Shown: piece after piece, positions 1 through 13,200 of the stretch
Layout: each line of letters opens with the position of its first letter
Position numbering within the stretch: the first letter of the stretch is position 1
Assembly: GCA_944989445.1 (NCBI GenBank)
Contig: CALYLW010000053.1
Span: 1,610,001-1,674,000 of the forward strand
From: Ampullaceana balthica
Taxonomy: Eukaryota; Mollusca; Gastropoda; Lymnaeidae
DNA length: 64,000 nt
Reading direction: 5' to 3'
The notes under the pieces: model-generated
What the model was told of the DNA's origin: nothing
Seen by the model: the letters and a program-made list of their open reading frames with translations, nothing else
Database searches by the model: none
Made by a program: the position numbers and the translations under genes

Positions 1-299
1 AGACCCCTGAGGGAATTTTTGAACGGAGATGGATTCGAAATGAAAGTATAGTGTCTAACACGTCTAGATGATATAAAATCTTGCACGTACGTAACAATAA
101 AAGAGATTTGCTGAAAATTGTAAATCGAAGTCTTAGTTTATTCTTTCAGGTAAGATGTGTTCATTTTGTATACTTAGAGTATTTAGGAGGCTTGGTGATG
201 TACGAAGCTGGCCACAGTGAGTTTGAACATTTCTTTGTGACCAGAAGATAAACACGTCAATATCTAGAAATTAGCATAGGACCTGAATCTCAAATTTGT

Positions 300-548
300 A
301 TTTTAAAAAAAATAAAAAAATCAAATCACTTAGGACAATCAGTTGCTGGAACAATCTTTCCAATAACAGTAGAGGCTACGAGACTTGGGAAATTTGTGTC
401 TATTGACGACGTGCCACACCTCCGGGCTTCAATCTCTGAGACAAGGAAGCTGTCTATTCAAAGACACATCGCAAACCCTCTCAACATAAATAGAAGCCAA
501 AATGATCAAATCTCTGAACTCGAGTCCTCAATATATAGGAGAAGATAA
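300..548 (+). other. Unassigned open frame without ATG
   Basis: The frame is open for about 80 codons to TAA at 546-548 and contains stretches such as TIFPITVEATRLGKFVS and SISETRKLSIQRH. Composition is protein-like and GC is higher than around it. I recognise no family. It may be a transposon fragment or a chance frame; the opposite strand is also partly open. The remaining bases of 1-588 show nothing recognisable. Confidence 0.2.
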
Positions 549-588
549 CAAAAGAACAGCGAGGAGGTGGTCCCCAATGTGTACACCC

Positions 589-721
589 CAGTGGCGTAAC
601 AACGGCTTGGCATTGGGGCAGTTGCCAAGGGCGCCGCTAAATCTCAATTTTAAAAAAATTTAAAATAAAGGGCGCCAAAAATAAATTAGCCAAGGGCGTC
701 AAAAATCTAGTAACGCCTCTG
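589..721. mobile_element. hAT-type MITE (CAGTGGCGTAAC family), copy 1
   Basis: The ends are CAGTGGCGTAACAA and, inverted, CAGAGGCGTTACTA. The flanks GTACACCC (581-588) and GTAAACCC (722-729) are an 8-bp duplication with one mismatch, as hAT elements make. The element is 133 bp and non-coding. It lies beyond exon 5, in RFX6 intron 5. Relatives are at 30033 and 60346-61752. Confidence 0.8.
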
Positions 722-729
722 GTAAACCC

Positions 730-1207
730 TCTCACTTCACTGTAACCCAAACCTTACCCAACAACCTGCCTACATTGAATTTTTGCGACAAAACTTTTTT
801 TTAACGTTTAATTTTGTACACTGTTTCTAAAATAGAGCTTTTGAATTATTTTTTTTTAAATAATGATTTTATTTTACACAAAGAAAGAAGAGTCTTACCT
901 CATTTTTTAACTTACATCCAGAAAACCTGAGGAATTTATCGACATTAAACGATTATCTTTACGATGACAACATGACATTTAAAAATTTTATCTATTTTTA
1001 AGTGCTTTGTAATATTACAAAGAATAATATTATATTAAAATTTTGACTTTAAATGAGCTTGACTTAAAATTTGTTTTAAAATTTTTTAGTTTTATCATGT
1101 CCATTCTAGAATTAATTTTTATGAACCAACAAAAGGTTGTAAATGCGTATTATGCATTTCAACTCGACCTTATCCTCGAGATCATGTTGTATGTTTTAAA
1201 TGCTCAC
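730..1207. other. RFX6 intron 5, unremarkable
   Basis: AT-rich intron DNA. I searched it for the next RFX6 exon and found none. A 65-codon open frame at 1043-1240 runs antisense across exon 5 and is not a gene. Confidence 0.5.
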
Positions 1208-1285
1208 CGTGTTAGGCCTTTCCCGGAGTATACAGAATGATAATACTGACTAGTCTCCCGTATTCCTATACCGTAGTAATGATAC
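1208..1285 (-). CDS. RFX6: RFX6 coding exon 5 (wing of RFX domain)
   Basis: Acceptor GCTCTACAG, donor ACG|GTGAGC. It encodes [20 protein letters not shown] and GKGLT and ends two bases into an Arg codon. YHYYGI is the invariant RFX wing motif. The following exon should start by completing the Arg codon; I do not find it in bases 1-1207, so it lies outside the window. Confidence 0.95.
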
Positions 1286-4200
1286 CTGTAGAGCATGGAG
1301 AAAACACTTAGTTTAAGTTATCAGTCTAGTTCTAGTGTGTGATTTAACGGTTGACAGTTTGATCGTTAAACATCGACAGGCAGTTGGTAAAAGTTTAGTA
1401 TCGCCAGTCGTGGCCAAGAAACATGAGTGAAAACTTAAAGCCTTCTCCAGGTATTGTTATTATCATTATTTTTACCACAGACGACTGTTCAATCTGTCTT
1501 TAAAAGAATGTTGATTAAAAATGACACAGATGAAAATGTTCTTTAATAAATTAATCAATAAATATTGACTTAACGAAAGAAATATATTACCGGATATAAT
1601 TTCTAAAATATACTAATTGGCGTTAAGTAGCATCTTTTTGAGTATACTAATAATACCGTCTAAAAACAAACATTTAAAATAGGATATTTGTTATAAGTTT
1701 GAAATGTTATTTGTTACTGTTGAAACTATAAACATGCTCAAAAGACTGGGACCCCCTGACAAAGATCTACTTACTTTGAGTGTCCCCTAGTACCCAGCCG
1801 TCTGGTGGTCAGATGTGGGAACTTCTGTCGAATGGTCTGTTAGACAGAGATTGAGAGTCTATGACGTCTCGTTACATTTTATAGTGAGGTCAGTTGTAAC
1901 TGGCCCATGTTGTGAAGGCCAGAACTCAGTTTAGAGTATAGAAATATATGTGTAGATGTGTTGGTAGCTTTTAACACGTAGACCTTTCAACAAAAACAAC
2001 GAAAAAAAATATTTAAATAAATATATTTAATTAAATGAACTCTGAACAAGTGACGTAGAAATAGGTTAGTGCTACATGGATTAGGTCAAAGGTTAAACCT
2101 CATCCGTAAACGAACGAAAGAATAGTTAACTCAGCAGTTGGTGTAAATCTCCACTCCCCACCCCACCCTTTAATTATAAAATATAAACAAAATTATACGA
2201 TGCGGGTCATATCAAACTCTTGCCCCTAACACTATGCCCCCCCCCACTTTACACAGAAAATATTTAAAAAAAAGTTGCATCTTCCCCCATGATTAAGATG
2301 ACACCCGCTGAGGGTTTTCCCCATCTATTCTTTTGACAACCGAAGATCACGATAGCTTTGTCCCCGTTCGTACCCACAAAGTATCAAAGGTGTGAATAAG
2401 TGTCAACATTTGCCACTATTGTTCATTATCTTAATCCGTCCCCTGCAAGTTTTTACATCATGGAATACGTCCCTCTTTGCAAAAATTTTGGACGCCATTT
2501 TTCTAAGTTAACTGAAAGATATAACTAACGTCTTCTGATCGCACCAGTCAAGGCTATGGCCATAACAAGATGTACACAATTTTAAGTCGGCATGAAAATA
2601 TCATTTAGCCATGATCAACATGGCACGCTGTACAATATGTGATCTAACCAACAACAACAAATAAACACATTCCCATCGAATTATGGAGCAAATTTTAAAA
2701 ATCGAATCGATTTTTTTAAAAATGAAATTATATTGCATCGTTTGAATAAAGATCAAAATAAAATATTTGATGTGATTATATAATAATTTTAAAGCGAAAT
2801 AATTAGACACAACATTCAAAATATAGAAATTCCTCAGGGGCGTTTTTAGTAAACAGGACATGAAATTATTTAGGCATACATTTAAAAAACATTAGACTTG
2901 TAATTGTAAGGCTCAATTTAAAAAGAAAATCATTCCATTCAAATTTTAAAACATAAAATATTTTTCTGATGTCCTAACATTTAGTTACATGTGACGACAG
3001 CTGAAATTATAGAACATCACAGTATCGATATACATAATTTGCAATCTCTGTCACGTCTGTCTGTCATGTCTGTCCGTGACGCTATGCGAGGTAACTCCCG
3101 ATTTAAAAAAATATATAAAAGTAAAAATGTTGCTTTCGAGATTAACAAAATGTGTTTCTCGCCATAAAATATTGTGACGTGACGTCATTATTTGAGCTTT
3201 TATTAATATGTGAAGAGAACGAAGTAAAAAGAGCCATGTTTTATTTGATGTGATTAATAATATTTTTTTTTGTTTGTATTAAATGTACATTTTTGTGTAT
3301 GTGTCCATGTCAATATTATGTACGTAATTATAAATTCAATTTTCTATATTAATATATATAACATTCGTTCTTCGGTTTTATGAAATTTACAATTGGTTGT
3401 CGTTTGGTTGTCAAGTTTCGATGCGTTTTCAACTACAAAGCCATTATTTATTACTGCAAATGAAATTTGCCAACTTATGCTTCAGTTTAGCAACTCTCTA
3501 TCGTGTACAAGGCTGCGAAACATAAAAAACAAATTTCTATGAATATTAATAAACAGTAAAAGTTTCACAACTTTGATCATATAAATGCTACTATCACATT
3601 AATTAGAAATATTTATCCATATGTAAGAGAATAGTTGCAATGAGAAATGATTTGTGATGGGCGCCCCACGCTTTTATGTGCAGTAGATAAGTTCACCGAT
3701 TTCACCTGTTTTCATAGAAAAAATTTATTTTCTTCTTTTTAGTGCACTTTCTATAAGTAAATAAAAGCGTGTCCTTTTTTTAAAAAAAGATTTTTTTACA
3801 TTATTTTATTATATCATTCCTTTAATAAAAAGTGAAATGGCTTTTGTTGTAGTAAATTCTGTTGGTACTGTTGTTAGAATACAAATACCCCTCTTCGAAC
3901 CATCAATTAATTTTTGTATAATCGTCCCTGTACACACTTAAAACATTCTTTTCCTTCGTATTAATTAAGTAATCCAAGTAGTTGTCTCCATGTAATAGTG
4001 TTTAAATATATAGATAGACATAAAGGGTGTGAGAGGGGTGTGTGTAAACAAATCGTGACCTGACCTTCAACTTTCTACTAAAGTGAAAGGGATTATCAAA
4101 GGTTTACGCCTCAAAATGTTCCAATTAATTGGTAATCTCCCTTACATCTGTCGAACCGGTCGACCCCTCGGTAAGATAGCTGCGAGGCCAGCTACGGAAC

Positions 4201-7200
4201 TATTCCTGGGGTTTGGGGGGAGAGGGGTGGGCTTTTGTACTTGGTAACTTGTGTTGTGAGGTGGGAGGGTGTCGGAGACCTCAGAAACCGGAGCACACAC
4301 TTGCGGTGTTCAAGTTGTTGACGGTAGCATTTTAATAAAACCCTCCACAGATGATCTTGAGACGGCCCTCTGGTGGTTATGAAGGGGGGTTAACGCGAGA
4401 CAGCTCAAGATACAGGTGGCGCCGCCAGTAGACTCGCTGTTTGTTTACATTTCATGCCCGGAACGTGCTCCTTTAGATGTACCGAGGCTATTGATGCTAC
4501 ATACATAAATTATTGGCTATTGGCAAATGTATCACAGTTTTTAATTTATGTAAACATGATCAATATTAAAGTTAGACGTTTAAAAACAACTTAATGTTAA
4601 AATTGTTATTCGTCAACTACTAGATGAAAACCGTCTCACATCAATGCAGTCTGATTGATTGTATAATAATCATCGATTTTCTTTAGTGTCCCATTGCTAA
4701 ATATATCAGTGCTCTCGCCAAGGGCATGTTAAGATTTCTGAAATTGTATTGTCCATTTGTGCCATTTTGGAAACCCAAAGATATTGGCATGTAATATAAT
4801 ATGAAATATGCAAGCCTTGTCCTAAATATTGATGGTATAAAGAAGTAAAGTAAAGAGTAATTACGTTAACTTAAAGATGGCGTTGTTTACGGTATAACAA
4901 TTTTCAAGTTGTTAATAGCTGTGTGATAAAAATTAGAGTAAAAGATCCTTGATAAAGAAGAATAGGGGATTTTATTAGAGTAAACCCTATATGAATAAAC
5001 AATTTAAGTGTATGGTCGTTAATTTTGTGATAATTTTATAGTATACCGATTTTATTTTCCATTCAAAATGGTCGCGGATTTGAAGTTTTGTCAGTTTGAA
5101 CCAATAGAACAATATTGGAAATTTAAACTTGAAAAATGTATTTGAACATTAATTGTGTATACAATGTTTATTCGACCGTAAATGTATAATTGAATTTAAC
5201 TATTTTCATAAAGACATTCATATTTAACTATGCAATAATGAAGCTGATGTAAGAGTTGTTATTTTTTAAATATATATTTATTTATTCACGTGAGCCATAA
5301 TTCGTTCGACAGGATTACTGTCGTTAGACTATACACATTTTTAAAAATGACGTCATCAAACCCTCATCAGACGTCATTATGGTCTTAGCGTCATTGGGAT
5401 TAATGCACCAGGTCACCTCGGCACTGTTTAACCTGGGTCAATTTGTGGCCGGCGCAATGACGACAAACATCCCATCCTGAAAGTTTAATTTTTGGACAAA
5501 CATCAACTAGCCAAATCCTAGGGGAGTAGGGGGGATGTTACAGACGGGGAGAGGGTATGGGGGAGCCAAACTTCTGACGTCAGTCACCTTGCCCGGGCAG
5601 GTGCGCACGGACACACCCATGTGTCTAAAGAAATTAGCCCGGTGTTTCGCTCGGACTAAAAGCATCGTCTTTGGAGTTCGTGGGTTTGGAGTTTTTCATG
5701 TTTTCCCTCGATGTAATACTCTGTTGGGCTTGGTGTTATTTTATTGCCGCGCATGGACACTTTTTAAAAAAGTCAGAACGAAGTCATGGCCAAAGAAAAA
5801 GAGTCGCACTGTTTGTTCCTGAGCAGTTGAATGTTTTTCGTCACGGCTTTTACGAGATAGCTTTTGTCCGTAATAAAGAGAAAACAACTCTGGCAACATG
5901 TCACTTATTGGAGTTTGAGTTGCAGAACTTCCTTCTCGTCTTTAAAACATTGCCGGGATCTATGAACAATTTTGTCTTGTTTTCCAACAGATTCAAATGA
6001 CGTCAGCTTAGACTTGAATAATAACGACTTTGTCATATGTAGAAATGACTGATATGTCTTCTTTCGTTGTATACAATGCAAATTCGGTAGTAAAGCGATC
6101 AATTGTGTGGACCACAATTATAGCTTCCCAGTGAGATAAAACTAATTGTGAAGCTTACGAAATGTCCCTCTCATTAGTCTTAAAAAATTATCTTGAAATA
6201 TTTGAGTTTAAAAAAGAAAACTTTCTATATATAACGCGCTACAATTTAAAATCATTAAAACTCGTCGGACAAAGACGGCAGAAAATATTTCTAAGTCTTC
6301 GTTTTAATATCTTTGAATTAATGACAACTGAAAATTATTTTCCTTTCTATCAAAGAAAGATTATGTAAATCTCGTTTAAGACTCGCAATCAAAAATAAAG
6401 ATAATACAACATTAAATATATCTTATCTGTTCTATCTATAGCTTCCAACTCAAGGCTGATTCTTCAAGCCATTGTAACTTGCTGCAGTGAGGTGTTAGTG
6501 GTCTATGAGTAATGAGTTTATTGTAACTACAGTGTTGTACTTGACTGTTGTATTTGAAAATAATTAATTTTGTAATCTGGTAGCTTCACTGCGATGTTTT
6601 GGTTCACCGCCAATCGTTGTTTTGTTGTTTGTTTTGCATCTATTCCATAATAGGCTTATTCAAAGAAATTGATATCCAGCGGCGTAGCGTGGGTGTGTGC
6701 CACCCGAGGCAGAACCCAAATTTTCCGCCTATCCCCCCACCCCACCCCAATTAAATGCTACATAAAAATATAGTTTATATTAGAAAGTAATAATAAGGAC
6801 ACTATACATTTTTATGTTAAAAATAAAAATAAAAGCTTTCATTTCATGAATAAAATTGAAGTTTTCTGGTTTTCTTCATGTATCAATGTTGTCAGCTATG
6901 CCATGCTCAATAGCCAAAATAACTATTGATTAGTAAATCTTGATGTATTCATAATTGATCGTAATTAATTTGCCATTAATTTTATTTTCTAGAAGCTACT
7001 TTAACACCTACAGACAGTTGTAAGCAATGTTCGAATTAATGATATGATATTACACAGAGTAACTTCGAGCATAAATATCTTAATAGCTTGAATAAATCAA
7101 ATGGTCTTGAATTCATTATTTTTTTTTAAAACCCATGCGTTAAAATAGTCCTTGCTGGATAGTGTCATGTAAGATATTTTGAATACTCTAATTTGAAGGC

Positions 7201-10200
7201 AAATTTTTAAAGTCCAATAGATTAGCTGATGTACGAAAATAATATCTGTTTTCCAAATTCTATATAACTGCCAAAACCTCACGTGAATTTCTACAGCAAT
7301 CTCATCTTATGAAGAATACAACTTTCTCCTCAACTAATTTTCAGATAACAAGGATACATATTTGATCGATCACCAAAAATTTGCTCTCTTCTTCTTTGAT
7401 AGGAAGGTTCGATTAAAAGGATGAGGCATGCACATAAAATTTTAGCAAATGTCTAAGCATCCTTTAAGTATTCCATTAGTTCGCATATAATACCATGTAA
7501 CCCACTAAATGAACCATTTAAAGATCAAATACATTACTTTATTGACATTGATAAAGAGAAGTTCAATATTGAAATAAAAAGGATCCAGAATTTTATGGCT
7601 GTACCTACACTACAAGAAGAGGCATTATGCTAGAAAAACGGGGGTAAAGCCCCCTTTACATATTAAATTTTTTTCAACAGTAAGATTGGAAAATTCTCTA
7701 GAGTAAGTTACCGCCTCGCGAACGCTATGTCGTAGCGAACACTATTTCATAAAGCGTTCTCTGTATTTTTATTTTCCGTCTAACACGAAAACGAACACCC
7801 GTAAGTCGAAAGTAGTTCTTTTTTCAATATCATTTCATCGTTTCGTTTGCAGGGACTCACTATTTTGTGAGTAAATGTGCGTAAACATTTTGATCCTTGC
7901 ACCGTGCATGCTGTCAGCGTCCCTAGGAAGAACGAAGTTGATTTCCGGGTTAAGACTACTTTTTCTGTTCGCTTTGGTAAACACAATTGTTTGGTATTGC
8001 ATTACCACTTAGAAATAGATCAGTAACCACGCTGTTATACTTTACAATGATTTTTAATATCAATGTTCGTTTCGAAGGGGTGTTCGCGACGTAGTAAGTT
8101 TAACGTTGGATTTTACCTCGTACCGAACACTTTTATTCTGCAGAAAAATTTAGTTAAATATTTGTTTTATTGTAGGATATTACTTCGTTGCGAACACTTT
8201 TTCATGTAGGAAAATTAAGCTAAAGATCTAGGTCTAGTCTATAGATCTATCTAGACTCCTATTTTATATTTGAATGAAAATTTTAATAGAATCTACAATA
8301 TAATCATATTTCAGATTTAAAGCCATGTCTAGCATACGAACAAAACAGAGCCCAGAAGTAATTACTGTGGCATTGGCTAGTATTAAGGAAAAGCGGCTCT
8401 CTATTAGAAAAGCTTCGAATGAGTTTGGCATTCCACTTGCCACTCTTCACGACAAACTTACAGGCAAGCGGCCTGTCATAGCCTATGCACAGACCCTCCT
8501 CACGCCAGAAGAGGAGGTCAAATTAGCTAAATGGCTAATAGAGCTAGCCAAGCGAGGCTTTGGAAAAACTGGCGATGAGGTGAGGCAAATCGCCAAACAA
8601 ATCTTAAATACCAGTAATTGTACTTCAAAGAGCAAAACCGAAATGCCAACATCATCATGGCTATATAATTTTTTTTAACGCCCTCCTGAATTGACACTGC
8701 GTACTCCCCAATCACTAGGAAAGGAGAGAGCCCTGGTTACAATAAAAGCTATTGAAAAGTGGTTTAATGATTTAAAATGGTGTGTTGATAGCATTGACCC
8801 CAGTCTACTTAGTGTCCCCACTCACATTTATGGGGAGGGAGTAAATCTGGAGAGCTTTGCCAAAGTTTTAAAGCCAGTATGGCTAAAGGCCACAACACCT
8901 TCCATTGCTGCACAAAGTTTTAAAGCAGCTGGAATACTACCATATGATCCATATAGAATTCTGCAATCCCCGAAGCTTGGTCCTAGTGCTGTATTTGGCT
9001 CAACACCATTGGGAATTCATAATGTTGCCCAACCCACCAACAGCAATAAAGTCCCTACGAAAGTCGACCCTTTTATCAAAAACCACCTGCACACCATAAA
9101 TGACAACAAATTGATTGAGTCCCAGCCAATCTCAAACGATACCCAAGCAATCATCGAGGCACAACACATAGAATCCGACACAGTAGATACCACTGAAACA
9201 CAGCGAATTGAATCTTACACAGTAACAATCACTGAGACACAGCCAATAGAAATTTACACCGAAGCAATCATTGAGACACAACAAATCGAATCTTACACAC
9301 AGGCACTCATTGAGACAAAACCGATTGTGAATGAAACACAAGTAATCACCCAGACCATTATACAGGAAAACAGCCCATTTGAGAATGAAAATAAGTCTAT
9401 CATTGACAAATCTTCCCTACCAGAATAATTACCTGCATTATCCCCACCACCAAAGTCCAATTTGTCTGCTGCACAACTTAAAGCACTCCATGACTATTCA
9501 AACTTTTTATATGATGAAATGGGTCGCAACCAATTTAATAAATTTTTTTGTCAACTGACAATGACAAGTACTGCAGGAGACAACCTTATCAAAGAGGAAG
9601 AAGAGAAATTTAACAAGTTTCAAGCCTTAGCTGTGGGGCCAATAGAAACGTGCAGTCTAGAAGACCCAAAAACTGCACAGTCAAAGTTAACTTGACAGTA
9701 GATGACATTTTGAAGCTGCCTGCTTTTGTTAGAAGGAATAAAAACAAGAAGAAAACAGCAAATGCTCCAACCATGCCAAACTTGGTCAGTGGAGAAGAGT
9801 TTAGAGAAGCATTAAAAAAGAAAATAGCAGACAAAGTACAAATAGAAAAAAATAAACTGAAAAGAAAGATCGAGAGGGAAGAAAGCAAAAAGATAAAGGA
9901 TGCACAAAAAGAGGCTATAAAAAGGAAAAGAGAGCAAGAAAGGGAAGAAAAAAGACGCAAGAGAGAAGAAGAGCAGATTAAAAAAAAGAAAATAGTGGAG
10001 TCCAAGAAAGTAAAGAAGTATCCAGTAATAGATCTATCTGATAGCAGCAGTGAGGACCCACAGTTGGTTCAAACAATGGAGCTTGACATCGCTGCAGATG
10101 ACGATACTTTAGATAAAGAAGAGAATCTCTTGTTGGAAGGAATTTGTCATGGGTGCAAAAAAGGGGGAGGGACAGAGGTTTGGGTCCAATGTGATGTGTG

Positions 10201-13200
10201 TGATGGCTGGTGGCATGCACAGTGCACGAAAAATTGTGCATCTTTGAAGCAAGGCAATTTTGTGTGCACTGTTTGCTGCCCTGACTAGACTATAGATTAT
10301 AGATCTACCTATAGTATTATTTTGTATATAGAGATCTAAGTTATTCGGGATCTAATTTCTTTAATAAACGTTTATTACATTATTATTGACATCTCCAGTG
10401 TTATTTGTTGACTCCATTAACTAAAAATTGATTCTTTGATGATTTTGGTTTTGTGTCTGCTTTGAGGTAAAAGTGTCTGCTTTGAAGTAAATTAAGCAAA
10501 AAAGTGTTCGGCAGGCGGTAGCTAACTGGGTCAGCTAAATTGGACTTTACACTCTAACCTCGCATTGTAATACAACAATGCTGTGTCATTAAAGTAGCCT
10601 TGTTGTCATACTACTTGTAGGTACTTTCGTTTTTACCTTGTGTCGAACGGTTTAGTAACTAGGGCATGAAAGCCAAAAATGGTGCTATTTTTAGCGTATG
10701 GCGTTCGCGAGGTGGTAAATTACTCTACCCAACATTGTAATTTTACTATGAATTTTTTCAACTATTGCTATCAGTGTCGCTAGTTGTGAAAGGAGCTTCT
10801 CCAAAGTGAAGTTAATAAAAATTATCTTAGTTCCATAATGAGCGATTTAAGAGAACAAAAATCTTGCAATATTGTCCATAGAAGAGGATATTACAAATAA
10901 TTTAAATTGTGATAGTACAATACACAATTTTTCTATTATGAAAGTTAGGAAAGTAAGATTAATGTATAAATATGATTACATACTAATGTATAAAATTTCA
11001 TTGTTTGTAAAAAAAAATCATTTATTTATAAATAAAAAATAAAAGAATAGTAATTGATAATTTGTGTGTGTAAATTTGGAATACGTTTTGTATCATTGGA
11101 GGCGGGGGGGGATGGGGGGCTGTGACCTCAGTAACTTGTTTGTGGCCTTTATAAAATGTATAGTGTACTTTAATAAATGAGTATTTATATGTATATCATC
11201 TTATGCGGTCTCTTTTATTACTGCTTACATAAATAAGGCATGCAATGGTAATTATGTTCCCCATCTTTACTTCGTTTCAATTACAATTTTTATTCATGTT
11301 TATTAATTTATAAAAACCAGCATATAATCGACTAATTTGCTTTCCATAAATGACGTCACTCGATTTTTGCTGATTTCTCACCCCCTCCACCAACGTCACA
11401 CGTCGTCACAAAAACTTAGACCCCTTCTTCAATATGACATCATACAACATACAAGCAGTTTTTTCTATTTGAAAATAAGCAAGTTCCAAATCAAATTTTT
11501 GTCAAGTATGTTTTTAGTGCAAGGCTGTACTTAATTATCGTAACACGCGTTTTACATAAACTTCATTAAATAAAGTGTCAGTAATCAATATTTAAGTGTA
11601 ATTTTTTTTTAAATATGCGCGATTTGACGTGAGGCCACATTTCTCAAACACACCCCCTCGTCACACATCGTCACAAGTGTATGACTCCCCTCCCCGCCCA
11701 GGTGCGTGACGTCATTAATGAACGGTCCCCAAAAAGGGCGGCACATTGGAGACCGCCCCGGACGGCAAAAGTTCTAGCTACGCCACTGTGCAGCACTATA
11801 AAACTAAATCGATCGCAGCGCCACCTAACAGCATTACAACAAAATCGATTGCAGCACCACCTAACTATAATTACATCCATACATACAGACAAAGGGAATT
11901 ATGTATATTGATATGAAGAGCTATCAAATATTTGGAATCTTGTTCTTGTAAGAAGATTTTTTCCGTGAACTGTATCTCCTAAAATTGCTATGAGCTCAGT
12001 TTGAATTTGAGATAACACGTTTTTTATATCCTTTTCCTAACTATGTTCTCGGAGTGCTCGATCGTTCTTTGCAAGCAAATGTGATCTGTTCCAAAATATT
12101 GCCTTTATTTGACACAGCATTATCCTCTCTGTGGTCACAAAAAGCAACATTCTATTTTGCCAGGATTGAATAATGTCAAACCGTCTAACAATAACCTATT
12201 GCCACTTTATTTTGTATTATTTTTAAAACAACGTATTGTTGTTCTTTATTTATAGTCTATTCTTTTTTATCTGAATATCTGATTTCTTCCGATTGCAAAT
12301 GACTTTGGTAATGTTGAGCGCTTGTTCATTAGTGCCTTCTTTTGGAGTTATGTTTGCCAATTTTTAATTCTATTAGAAAAGCAATTTTGTTCATTATTGT
12401 TGTTTATTAAGCCACAAAAAATGCATAAAAAAATTAAAATAGTGATGCCTTGGAAGAATAAACTATTTAAGTACGCAAAAAATTGTTTGTCCCCGTAGTT
12501 TCTTTACGTCAAAATCAAACTTGAATAAATATATATATACAAGCACATTAGTTTTTCATTTTAAGAAACTAATTAACGACGATAAAGGCGCCACCCACAC
12601 CCGCCCCCCCCCCAACAATGTACCGCTAAGAGCATTCGATTGGCTCATGTTTTAAATTAATATTAATAGGGTACAGTAATTTTTGCTTTTACAACAGGAG
12701 GGCTGTCAAATTGGAAGAATCTACTAAGTTACCACCACATCAGTGTCACGTTCTCATACTACTTAATCCTCTAGTTTTTTCCGTACCATAGCATTAGTAT
12801 CAGAAGAATTGATATCCAATGAGGAGTTTGAAATAGTGCGAAGATTTATCTAGTTAAATGATATTTTGCTGAATTTCGGACCAAAAAATGAGTAAAATAT
12901 CAGTAAAAAAAATTGCGTTCAGGTTTGGTTAAAATATTTCAGAACCTTCACAAGAGTAACTTTTATTTGAAAAAAGTCTTGCAACAAATTCATCAAATGA
13001 GATTCACGCCTGTATTGATGGAGTGTCATGGATTATTCTAAATGGAAGAATTAGGCTGAATAGAAGCGAGCCCTATAGTACAGTGCTTCTCAAACTTTTT
13101 AGTGTGGTGGACCAGCAGGAATGTTTTCATTGCACCAGGGACCGGTGAACCATTTTCCCTGTACTGACGTGGTAGCGAAATGTCATTTCTTGGTAACTAC

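Larger units (their letters stand above)
7701..10725 (+). mobile_element. pogo/Tc1-type DNA transposon, 3.0 kb, with TA duplications
   Basis: Inverted termini GAGTAAGTTACCGCCTCGCG (7701) and, from the right end, GAGTAATTTACCACCTCGCG (10725) extend for about 29 bp with few mismatches. TA flanks both ends (7699-7700, 10726-10727), the signature of the Tc1/mariner/pogo superfamily. It carries one transposase relic on the plus strand (8325-10288) and several internal copies of the CGAACAC motif near each end. It sits in RFX6 intron 3, in antisense orientation to the host gene. Confidence 0.85.

Noticed and set aside
5535..6000. Two overlapping 95- and 109-codon frames
   Set aside because: Different frames over the same GC-richer patch, no domain or splice support.
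11671..11911. Paired 73- and 76-codon frames on both strands
   Set aside because: They span a MITE end, a hAT end and repeat B; composite of repeats, not a gene.
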